Positions 9,931-17,624 of a stretch of DNA of 64,000 nt are shown one piece after another. The position numbers and the translations under genes are program-made. The notes beneath the pieces are model-generated. The model was not told where the DNA came from. It did not search any database and saw only the letters and a program-made list of their open reading frames with translations. How positions within the stretch are numbered: position 1 is the stretch's first letter; each line of letters starts with the position of its first letter. This DNA comes from UBA1141 sp963665155 (GTDB lineage: Bacteria > Chloroflexota > Dehalococcoidia > Lucifugimonadales > UBA3495): contig OY761986.2 in assembly GCA_963665155.2 (NCBI GenBank), positions 682,001 to 746,000 of the forward strand, read 5' to 3'.

Positions 9931-10698
9931 ATGCGCACCAATACTACCAAAGCGAAACTTGCCGAAGGTCAAACGGTGTTCGGAGCCATCATCAGCCGTT
10001 TCGCCCCAGACCTAGTGGAGATTTTTGGGGCCATCGGCTACGACTTCGTCATGATCGACTGCGAGCACGGTCCAATGGACTTGGAACAAGTGGAGCACAT
10101 GGTCAGGGCTGCCGAGGTTTTTGGCATTACCCCCGTCGCCCGCATTCCCGACCAATCCGACTCAACCATCCTGCGTTATCTGGACCGGGGAATTCAGGGA
10201 ATCATCGTCCCACACGTCAACACCAAGTTGGAAACCATCGCCGTTTGCCGGGCCGCTCGGTATTATCCAGAGGGACAACGGGGGGTGGGAGGCGGTCGGG
10301 CGCACGACTATGGTGTGTCGGTCACTCGAGACGAATCCACCAGTTGGGTCAACTCCCAGATTTTGGTCATCCCCATGGTCGAGGAAACCGAAGCTGTCTC
10401 AAACTTGGACGCCATCTTGAGTGTATCGGGTGTAGACGTGGTGCACGTTGCTTCCGGCGATTTGGGCCAAAGCATGGGGAACCCGGGACGGGATGCGGTC
10501 AGAAAGGTAATGGGCGAAGTGATACCGAGGATCGCGGCTGGAGGGAAATTCGTAGGTGTGGGCGGCAACGCTCCTTCCGACGCCGAAGGTGTGGCCGAGT
10601 TCATCAAGCTGGGGGCCAACTTTGTGACTATATCGGCCTGGGGGCTTTTGAGACTGGGGGCCGAAGACTTTCGCAAGCGGGTGGATGCAGCGCTGTAA
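9931..10698 (+). CDS. HpcH/HpaI aldolase family protein
   Basis: 255 residues with the class II (metal-dependent) pyruvate aldolase landmarks: GAIISRFAPDLVEI, MIDCEHGPMD carrying the metal-side acid, a VARIPD strand, IVPHVNT, and VVHVASGDLGQSMG. Family members cleave or form 4-hydroxy-2-oxo acids or citramalate/malyl-type esters. The start has a GGAGAG site. The acetamidase/formamidase gene begins about 15 bp downstream on the same strand, so the two are probably co-transcribed and may act on the same catabolic route. Confidence 0.85.
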   Translation: MRTNTTKAKLAEGQTVFGAIISRFAPDLVEIFGAIGYDFVMIDCEHGPMDLEQVEHMVRAAEVFGITPVARIPDQSDSTILRYLDRGIQGIIVPHVNTKLETIAVCRAARYYPEGQRGVGGGRAHDYGVSVTRDESTSWVNSQILVIPMVEETEAVSNLDAILSVSGVDVVHVASGDLGQSMGNPGRDAVRKVMGEVIPRIAAGGKFVGVGGNAPSDAEGVAEFIKLGANFVTISAWGLLRLGAEDFRKRVDAAL

Positions 10699-10713
10699 AC
10701 CGGGAGGATGACC

Positions 10714-11679
10714 ATGCAGAGCATTCCGAGAGACCAAGCCATGGAGTACGAGTTTGACCACCGGCACCCGCCGAAACTTCGAGTGAAGCAGGGGGAGAGC
10801 TTCGTGGTGAACACCGAGGACGCAGCTTCCGGATATATAAGGTCGACCGACGCTGCGCCCCACATTAACGACTTCCCGGTTAGAAAATTCGAACCGCCCA
10901 AGAGCAACCCCATCGGCGGTCCGGTGTACGTAGAAGGGGCCGCAAAGGGCGACCTGCTCGAAGTGACCATAGAGCGAATTGTCGTCGGCGACCAAGGTTT
11001 TACCAACTTCCGTCCCGGAGTAGGCCCGCTCAGCGATTCTTATCGGTGGCAGCCGTTGCGCGGGCCCTTTGTCCACATTATCAAGCATTTGCCCGGCCCC
11101 AGCGGAACCACTTGGGACGGCAAAGGCGTTTTCAACGACAAGATTACCTGGGACCTCCAGCCGTTTATCGGCACCATCGGCGTCGCACCGGAAAGGGAGG
11201 TCGAAACCAGCGCCGTGGGCCAGGGACCGTGGGGCGGCAACCTGGACGTCCGCGACATGAAAGAGGGAACCAAGTGCTACCTCAACTGCTACCACGACGG
11301 GGCGCTACTATACGTTGGAGACGTCCACGGTAGCCAGGGTGATACCGAGTTTTACGGAACCGCCGATGAGACTCGGGCCGAACTGACTCTTAGCTGCCGG
11401 GTCATCAAGGACAAGCAGATACCTTTCGTGCGTCTGGAAAAGGCCGATTCCATCATCTCTCTGTACTCCTTCCGGCCGTTGGAAAACGCCGTTGAAAGTG
11501 CCATCGTAAATCTAATGGAGTGGATGGTGACCGAATATGGCGTCTCGGAATCCGACGCCTATATGCATCCCAGCATAAATCCTGATTTTCGTGTTCACGT
11601 GTACCAAATGGTGCGGCTGGGCCGACTGCAGTACACCGTAGGAGCGGAGATACCCAAGAAGTACCTCGTACCCAGTTAA
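10714..11679 (+). CDS. Acetamidase/formamidase family protein
   Basis: The FmdA/AmdA fold is clear: YEFDHRHPPKLRVKQGESFVVNTEDA, GPVYVEGAAKGDLLEVTI and the long FIGTIGVAPE region of zinc-dependent amide hydrolases that release ammonia from formamide or acetamide. The frame allows an ATG at 10708, but GGGAGG abuts that codon; the second ATG at 10714 has normal spacing and was chosen. Follows the HpcH/HpaI aldolase gene closely, suggesting an operon. Confidence 0.85.
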   Translation: MQSIPRDQAMEYEFDHRHPPKLRVKQGESFVVNTEDAASGYIRSTDAAPHINDFPVRKFEPPKSNPIGGPVYVEGAAKGDLLEVTIERIVVGDQGFTNFRPGVGPLSDSYRWQPLRGPFVHIIKHLPGPSGTTWDGKGVFNDKITWDLQPFIGTIGVAPEREVETSAVGQGPWGGNLDVRDMKEGTKCYLNCYHDGALLYVGDVHGSQGDTEFYGTADETRAELTLSCRVIKDKQIPFVRLEKADSIISLYSFRPLENAVESAIVNLMEWMVTEYGVSESDAYMHPSINPDFRVHVYQMVRLGRLQYTVGAEIPKKYLVPS

Positions 11680-11788
11680 TCTAGCCCAGCTAACGGCCTC
11701 TGGATAGAGTTTGCTCCTAGTCGACAGCAGGTCACAGGAACAAGTGATAGTTCGATGGGGTTGACTACATGAGAAAAGAATCTTTGCG

Positions 11789-12295
11789 ATGAAACTGCCA
11801 TCCGTGAAACTGCCAGCTCACAGCTACCTGGACGAGCGCAATATCCCCTATGAGACGTTGGTTTTTTCCGCCGAAACGGAGAAGGGCGCATCGAATGTAG
11901 CCGAAGCATTGGGATTCCAACCGTCGCAAATGGTCAAGACCTTAATTTTTGAGACCGGCAATGAGGCAAGGGTGTTGGTCATGCTGGGGGGAGACAAGAA
12001 CGCCGTTTCCGGGTACCTGAAGAAGGCCATCGGTTCCAGAAATATTCGCCTGGCCAGCCCCGAAACCGTGGTGAGCGTCACCGGATACGTAATCGGGTCC
12101 ATCCCGCCTTTTCATTGCCAGTCGTCGGGTTTCCGGTCATTCGTGGATGCCGCCCTCATGGAGGAAGATGTGCTGGGAGTGGGGGGCGGCGTATGGGGCC
12201 AGGAAATAATGATCGCCCCAACCGACCTGGTTAAGGCCAGCGGGGCGGCGGTGGTGAATCTGTCGGATAAATCCCAGCCCGGCCCCGGGGCGTAA
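11789..12295 (+). CDS. YbaK/EbsC family aminoacyl-tRNA deacylase-like protein
   Basis: 168 residues. The N-terminal SYLDERNIPYETLVF, the VAEALGFQPSQMVKTLIF helix-strand unit and the GSIPPFHC loop are typical of the Cys-tRNA(Pro)/YbaK editing fold. These proteins hydrolyse mischarged tRNA in trans. The exact specificity (Cys-tRNA-Pro, Ala-tRNA-Pro) cannot be read. Ribosome-binding signal is weak at the chosen start. Confidence 0.8.
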   Translation: MKLPSVKLPAHSYLDERNIPYETLVFSAETEKGASNVAEALGFQPSQMVKTLIFETGNEARVLVMLGGDKNAVSGYLKKAIGSRNIRLASPETVVSVTGYVIGSIPPFHCQSSGFRSFVDAALMEEDVLGVGGGVWGQEIMIAPTDLVKASGAAVVNLSDKSQPGPGA

Positions 12296-12365
12296 ATAAC
12301 CACGGGAAGAAGGCTGGGACAGAAGAGGAACTGTGAGTCCCGAGGGTTGAGTAGAAGCGCGGATC

Positions 12366-12940
12366 TCAAGCCCCCGATGGAACTTTCTTCCCCATGAGCC
12401 ACTCTTGCCTTGCTGCCTCTTTACTCATCCATTTTTCGTGGGCTTCCTGATGCCCTGGGGGCATTTCGACTCCCAAGCCGTTGGCCACGCGGTTCATGAC
12501 GTTGAAGTATGCGGTGATTAACACAACAGATAATATCTGCTCGTCGGTGAGGCCCAAGGAGCGAAGGTTCTCCACGTCGCCCTGCTCGATGGAGGACGGG
12601 TTCTTAGCCAGCTTGACCACATAGTCCAGCATCCCTCTGGTTTGAGGGTCTAGGTCGGCCTTGGTGTAGTCATGCATCACGTGACTGGCCATTTCGGGGT
12701 CGTCGGAGTGCTGACGGAGGTACCCTCCACGAGACAGAGTTCAGTAACGGCAGGTATTGGCAACTGATACCGCTGTGGCAATCGCCTCTTCCTGCACCCT
12801 AGTTAAGGACGATGCGCCAAAGGTCACTGCTTGGCCCAGATTTTGCACGGCCGCCAATCCCTTGGGATTAATGGACATAACATAACCGCTGCCGGGGCAG
12901 GCTTCCCAGGTTCGGGTTCCACTTCGCGTATCCAGGACAT
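12366..12940 (-). CDS. AhpD-like / carboxymuconolactone decarboxylase family protein, candidate selenoprotein (frameshifted near N-terminus)
   Basis: Joined reading gives about 191 residues, the usual length of peroxidase-related AhpD-like enzymes. It starts MSWIREVEPE at 12940, set by a GGAGG 6 nt upstream. A one-base shift near 12880-12910 leads into VMSINPKGLAAVQNLGQAV, then ANTCRY-TGA-TLSRGGYLRQ and an open frame to 12366 with the family's YFNVMNRVANGLGV motif. The TGA (12741-12743) occupies the second Cys position of the CxxC redox motif. TGC to TGA is a single change, so a nonsense mutation is possible. However, the position and the downstream hairpin fit selenocysteine. Such enzymes reduce peroxides or act as disulfide reductases. 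Confidence 0.6.
12716..12743 (-). promoter_or_regulatory. Candidate bacterial SECIS hairpin after in-frame TGA
   Basis: On the minus strand the TGA at 12743-12741 is followed after 12 nt by GGAGG, a GTA loop and CCTCC (12728-12716), with two G-T pairs possible below the stem. The loop starts with G about 17 nt past the TGA. A short GC-rich stem with an apical loop carrying G in its first two positions, 16-37 nt from the UGA, is the known bacterial SECIS pattern. The palindrome could also be chance. Confidence 0.45.
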
Positions 12941-13187
12941 ATCCGCCTCCATTTTTATAGCTTGGTAAAGAATATTGCTTGATAAAGTTCGAGAGATCGA
13001 CTCAGAATGGACAGGATTATGGTAGCGGTCGCAACGTTTTGGGTCAACGTGATACTCTCGCCCTGCCAAAGCGTATTCAGGTAGTCCCTATTTTGACAGC
13101 AGCCCTCATCCCAATTAGCATTGGGGGCCTATGCTCAAACTGGGGAGCTTATTCCTTTTCCAATTCGCACAAGATAAGGACAACATA

Positions 13188-13658
13188 ATGATAGCCAAAG
13201 GTGTGTCTCACATCGCAATTTGCATGAAAGACTTGGAAGAGTCTCTCAAGTTTTATCGGGACCTGCTGGGAATGACCGCCCGGATGCACACTACTCAGGC
13301 AATGGCCCGTCGGCCAGGTGCTGAATCCGCCGAGATGTACCAGCGATCCCGCCGTTCTCGAACGGTAGCCAACCTCTGGTTCGAGACTCCTGACGACTCG
13401 GAGCCATTTCTGGTGCTAACCTCCCATCCCGGAGACGAAGTGGAAGGGGACCCGATAAAGCTGGATCAGATCGGTATTAGCCACATTTCCTTCGCCGTCG
13501 ATGATGTTAAAGCCTTGGCCGAAGACCTGGAACAAAAAGGGGTGCCCTTGGCCGGACAGATAGGCGACTTCACCGACGACAAAGGGAACATCCGGACCAT
13601 TTTTGTATATGACCCCGATGGCATCCTGGTCCAGTTCGACCGAGGCCGCACTGGATAG
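13188..13658 (+). CDS. VOC family protein (glyoxalase/dioxygenase fold)
   Basis: 156 residues with two bab units. The first opens GVSHIAICMKDLEESLKFYRDLLGM (first metal His in SHIA); the second has IGISHISFAVDDVKALAEDL, and the C-terminal strand VYDPDGILVQF supplies the usual Glu position as Gln. Loss of a metal-site acid may mean altered metal use. Start ATG at 13188 has AAGGA 7 nt upstream; a longer frame from 13131 lacks this. Specific substrate unknown. Confidence 0.8.
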   Translation: MIAKGVSHIAICMKDLEESLKFYRDLLGMTARMHTTQAMARRPGAESAEMYQRSRRSRTVANLWFETPDDSEPFLVLTSHPGDEVEGDPIKLDQIGISHISFAVDDVKALAEDLEQKGVPLAGQIGDFTDDKGNIRTIFVYDPDGILVQFDRGRTG

Positions 13659-13660
13659 CC

Positions 13661-13726
13661 GCACTGGTTACGCACTGGTCACGAACTGGTTGCGCGCTGG
13701 TTACGCGCTGGTTACGCTCTGATCAG
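13661..13726. repeat. 11-bp tandem repeat, six units
   Basis: Six adjacent 11-bp units (consensus GCRCTGGTTAC, last units more diverged) lie directly after the VOC stop codon and before the nitronate monooxygenase gene. A further partial match overlaps the VOC 3' end at 13648. The period and lack of spacers exclude CRISPR. Confidence 0.8.
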
Positions 13727-13758
13727 TAGAAGGATTCGCCAAAAATTGGATAAGGAAA

Positions 13759-14880
13759 ATGGCTAAAAGGACCGTATTGCGCACCCCTCTGTGCGCCCGT
13801 CTAGGTATTGAGTACCCCATCTGTCTAGCGGGCATGGGGGGCCGGGCGGATGTAACCCCGCCCAAGTTGGTGGCGGCGGTTTCCAACGCTGGCGGCTTGG
13901 GTGTCATGGGCGGCACCGGTTTTAGCCCTGAAGAAATTCGCTCCCGCATAAGGGAAATCCGGGCGTTAACGGACAAGCCCTTTGGTGTTGACCTGTTGTT
14001 GCCGGTTAGTATGGCCGAGGTGGGAGACTCCAGGCCGGAAATACGCCAACAACTGCAGCGGGATTATCACCGGCATGTCGAATTCGTAGGCTCCCTTGCT
14101 CGTGAATTTGACCTACCGGAAGTCAAGGCCAGCGATGACACGGTGCTGTCCCCCACCGTCATCAAACAGCAGGTAGAAGTTGCCCTGGAAGAGAAAGTGC
14201 CGGTGTTCGCGGCTGCGCTGGGTGACCCTTCTTGGGTGATGCCCGAAGCAAGGGCTGCCGGGATCACGGTGATGGGCATGGCTGGCACGGTGCGGCACGC
14301 CCAGCGTCAGGTCGCAGCTGGCGTTGACATCGTCGTGGCCCAAGGCTAGGAGGCAGGGGGGCACACCGGCAGGACCGCCAATTTTCCGTTAATACCCCAG
14401 GTGGTGGATGCTGTCTCACCTGTGCCGGTGATTGCTGCCGGTGGGATTGCCGACGGCAGGGGTGTTGCGGCGGCTCTGGCATTGGGGGCCGTGGGCGTTT
14501 GGGTGGGTACCGCATTTCTTGCTTCGGAGGAAACGGGAATACCAGCCCTTCACCAACAGGAAATTCTTTCCGGAAGCACCCAGGACTTCATAGTCACCAG
14601 GGCCTATACCGGAAAGACCGCCAGAGACTACAAGAACGTGGTAATCGAAGCCTGGGAACGCTCGGATTTGGAGCCGTTACCCATGCCTCTGCAACAGGTG
14701 TTGATGGAAGACTTCGTCGAGGCTGCGTCACAGCTTGAGCGTTACGACTTAGTTAACAACCCTGCCGGACAGATCGGTGGGATGCTCACCCTTCGCAAGC
14801 CGGCGGCAACCATAATGGAGGAACTAATCCAGGGTGCGGCGGAAGTGATCGAGGGCTTTAGTTCGGTGCTAGGGCGATAG
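13759..14880 (+). pseudogene. Nitronate monooxygenase family gene with one in-frame amber codon
   Basis: One continuous frame of 373 codons broken only by TAG at 14347-14349. The first part has the FMN barrel start (YPICLAGMGG, NAGGLGVMGG) and MGMAGTVRHAQRQVAAGVDIVVAQG; the stop follows, then EAGGHTGR, PVIAAGGIADGRGVAAAL and WVGTAFLASEE, the phosphate-binding end of the barrel. The amber falls where homologues have a variable residue before EAGGH; a TGG to TAG change would explain it. The enzyme family oxidises alkyl nitronates with FMN. Readthrough, mutation or sequencing error cannot be separated here. Confidence 0.85.
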
Positions 14881-14978
14881 CGTTCGGAACAGTGTCATAT
14901 GTCCGGCCATGACGCAATAGTTTATTGGTTGCATGGCTACGCGGTCTTTTGCCCGGATTTTCATCTGAGGGAGGGAAT

Positions 14979-15446
14979 ATGGAGATCGAGAAGAAACTAA
15001 AGGAATTGGGATACGAACTGCCCCCATATCGTCCGTCGACTGCGGGTAATTTTGTCTCGGCGGTCCGAACGGGAAACCTGGTCTATACGGCGGGCCACGG
15101 GCCAGGGCTGCCCGAGGGCGGCTTTTTACATTTGGGCAAGCTGGGTTCCGACCTGGCTATTGAACAAGGCTACAACTGCGCCAGACTAACGATGCTGAAC
15201 CTGCTGTCGACGCTGAAAAATGAACTGGGCGACCTGGATAAAATAAAAAGAGTGGTCAAGCTTCTTTGCATGGTGAATTGCGCTCCCGATTTCGGCGACC
15301 CTCCTAAAGTCGCCAATGGCGCTTCCGACCTGCTGGTTGAGCTCTACGGCGAGGCTGGCCGGCACGCTCGCTCGGCCGTGGGAATGGGAAGCCTGCCCTT
15401 CGGAATGCCGGTCGAGATTGAAATGATCGTTGAAGTGGAAGATTAG
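14979..15446 (+). CDS. RidA family protein (YjgF/YER057c/UK114)
   Basis: 155 residues from ATG 14979, chosen for the GGGAGGGAA just upstream rather than a longer frame from 14925. RLTMLNLLSTLKNELGDLDKIKRVVKLLCMVNC and ARSAVGMGSLPFGMPVEIEMIVEV are the core of the long-form RidA group. RidA proteins hydrolyse reactive enamine/imine intermediates released by PLP enzymes. A PLP enzyme gene lies 200 bp downstream, which fits that role. The catalytic Arg of the classic RidA subgroup appears as FGMPVEIEM without Arg, so activity may differ. Confidence 0.85.
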   Translation: MEIEKKLKELGYELPPYRPSTAGNFVSAVRTGNLVYTAGHGPGLPEGGFLHLGKLGSDLAIEQGYNCARLTMLNLLSTLKNELGDLDKIKRVVKLLCMVNCAPDFGDPPKVANGASDLLVELYGEAGRHARSAVGMGSLPFGMPVEIEMIVEVED

Positions 15447-15649
15447 CTGAGGGCGTGCGGCTCGGGACCAATTAGCGTCAATAGAACTCGCGCCTGAATA
15501 AGATTTTTAACTTATTTATTCCAATTATGGCTGGAACCAAGCCCCGGTGTAGCTCCGCCGTTTCCTGGATTTGGGCGTCTGCCGATGATAGGACTGGAAT
15601 TTCCCATCCCAAGATTGTTGTTACAGAAACACTGACTTAGAGAGGCTGT

Positions 15650-16762
15650 ATGGCATACGACCTGGCTCCCAGTTTGGCCCCGGGCACAGCGAAAAAAGAC
15701 CTGGACACGCCTTGCTACCTGATCGACTTGGACGGGATGGAGCGGAACATCGAGAAAATGGCGGCCTACTTCCGGGGACGCACCGCTAATCTTAGGCCGC
15801 ACATGAAACACCACAAGACGCCGGAGATCGCCCTCAAGCAGATCGCAGCGGGGGCCATCGGCGTTTGTTGCCAGAAGCTGGGCGAGGCCGAAGCCATGGC
15901 TGACGGCGGCGTGGACAACATCCTAATAACCTACGAAATAATCGGCCCTGCCAAGATACTTCGATTGATGAACTTGGCCAAGAGGGTCAACTTGATGGTG
16001 ACGGTGGATGACCCCGCCAACGTGGCCGACTTGTCCGACGCAGCCCAAGCCGCCGGGGTAAACCTGGGAATCTTGGTTGACATAAACTCAGGACAAAATA
16101 GGTGCGGCATCGACCCTGGCGCTCCCGCCGTGGCCTTGGCTCAAGCCGTGGCTAAAGCGCCTGGCTTGTCACTCGACGGTTTGTGCGGCTACGAGGGGCA
16201 CTTGCAAGCCGTGGCCGACTTGGAAGAACGCACCACCAGAGCAAGAGAGGCAATGAGCACGGTTGTGGCCACCGCTGAAGCAATTCGCAAGGAAGGCTTG
16301 ACGGTAGACATAGTAAGCGCCGGAGGCACGGGCACCTACAACATCACCGGCGATTATCCCGGCGTGACCGAAGTTCAAGCGGGTTCCTATGTCTTGATGG
16401 ACGCATCCTACCGCAAAGTGCTTCAAGACTTCGAACTTGCCGGGACCATCCTTACGACGGTCGTAAGCCGGGGTGCTGCCGATAGGGCCGTATTGGACTG
16501 TGGTATGAAAGCCATATCCAGCGACCAATGGCCGCCCTTGGTTGTCGGACTGCCGGGGGTGGAAGTTGGGGGAATATCCGACGAGCACCTGTCGGTGCGC
16601 CTAACGGACAGCGACAGCCGTCAATTGCGTCACGGCGACCAAGTTGAGCTTGTGCCCGCCCATAACGACACCACCGTCCACCTCCACAGCCACCTGTTCG
16701 CTATGAGGGCCGGGCAACTGGAAACGGTTTGGCAGGTTGCTGGCCGCGGCCTCATCAGGTAG
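15650..16762 (+). CDS. Alanine racemase-fold PLP enzyme, D-threonine aldolase-like (DSD1 family)
   Basis: 370 residues. The N-terminal TIM barrel has TPCYLIDLDGMERNI and LRPHMKHHKTPE with the PLP Lys at about 53. The C-terminal b-domain carries PAHNDTTVHLH, giving His338 and Asp340 as the metal pair. His-x-Asp is the arrangement of D-threonine aldolases, whereas D-serine dehydratases have His-x-Cys. This favours a divalent-metal- and PLP-dependent aldolase acting on D-3-hydroxy amino acids. Substrate is inferred from these residues only. Confidence 0.8.
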   Translation: MAYDLAPSLAPGTAKKDLDTPCYLIDLDGMERNIEKMAAYFRGRTANLRPHMKHHKTPEIALKQIAAGAIGVCCQKLGEAEAMADGGVDNILITYEIIGPAKILRLMNLAKRVNLMVTVDDPANVADLSDAAQAAGVNLGILVDINSGQNRCGIDPGAPAVALAQAVAKAPGLSLDGLCGYEGHLQAVADLEERTTRAREAMSTVVATAEAIRKEGLTVDIVSAGGTGTYNITGDYPGVTEVQAGSYVLMDASYRKVLQDFELAGTILTTVVSRGAADRAVLDCGMKAISSDQWPPLVVGLPGVEVGGISDEHLSVRLTDSDSRQLRHGDQVELVPAHNDTTVHLHSHLFAMRAGQLETVWQVAGRGLIR

Positions 16763-16898
16763 CTTGCCAGCGAAGGAGCCATCGCAGTTGTTCAACCTTT
16801 AGCAGTCTGTAAGCCATAGCATTATGCAGCCCTTTCCCGAACGGCTTGCGCCTGATGACCGGCTTGAACTTACGTTATTGGCTCAATAAAATACTTAC

Positions 16899-17516
16899 GT
16901 GCGAACTTCGATAACCTGTCTGTTGGTTGCTTTGGCCGTTGGCCTGGCAGCACTTGCTTGTAGTAATCGGGTTGCGGACACCTTGGACCAAACCCAAGGG
17001 CTCCTCGCCACGGCGGAACCCGTGCCTGTGGCCACCTTTGGACCAGCCCCCGTGGCTGCCGCCACCGCCCAGCCTTCTGTATCACCTTCCGGTGAGGCTT
17101 CTGGTGGAGCTCCCCGTCCGTCGACCGGTGCATCTTCAGGCACTTCTTCCGGCAGACCTGGCGGCGTGGTAGCACCATCTGTATACACTCCACGTACGCC
17201 ATTGCCAACCGCAACGCCTGCCCCTACGCCGACTCGAGTGCCAATTATCACCGAGCCGGAAGCCGAACTATCGCTTGAGTTGCTGGAGCCTCAAGGTCTT
17301 GAGGTCATCACCGGCGATTCAAGAATCCAGCTTGTGGGATCGACGCGTATCGATGCGTTGGTCACTGTAAATGACAGTGTGGTGGAGCCTGACGTTGGCG
17401 GTCTGTTTGCGTTTGGTGTAGACCTGGAAGAAGGCCCGAATATTATCGAAATCGTTGCCAGCATCTCTTCAGGAGACCAGAAAGACCTAGTACTGGTGGT
17501 TGTCTATTCTCCCTAG
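16899..17516 (+). CDS. Lipoprotein with Pro/Ser/Thr-rich linker and Ig-like C-terminal domain
   Basis: 205 residues from a GTG start. A hydrophobic signal ends in lipobox LAAL-A-Cys21, so the mature protein should be lipid-anchored outside the membrane. Residues about 40-120 are a low-complexity Pro/Ser/Ala/Thr linker. The end (about 125-205) has DALVTVNDSVVEPDVGGLFAF and LEEGPNIIEIVA, matching glucodextranase domain-B-like / Ig-like modules. It precedes another exported Ig-like protein on the same strand. Function unknown. Confidence 0.7.
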   Translation: MRTSITCLLVALAVGLAALACSNRVADTLDQTQGLLATAEPVPVATFGPAPVAAATAQPSVSPSGEASGGAPRPSTGASSGTSSGRPGGVVAPSVYTPRTPLPTATPAPTPTRVPIITEPEAELSLELLEPQGLEVITGDSRIQLVGSTRIDALVTVNDSVVEPDVGGLFAFGVDLEEGPNIIEIVASISSGDQKDLVLVVVYSP

Positions 17517-17624
17517 ACATAGCTAGTAGTAACCGGGGGATAACCGGGAAGAATCAGTGGATCCCCAGAAATTACGACTGACGTTCCCCCGTTTCCCGCT
17601 GCGTTTATTTGAGTAGATTTTTGT

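Noticed and set aside
13661..13726. CRISPR array
   Set aside because: Units are 11 bp with no spacers.
14347..14349. Pyrrolysine or amber reassignment
   Set aside because: Many intact genes here end in TAG (for example at 3803, 13658, 16762, 17516), and no pyl genes or context are visible.
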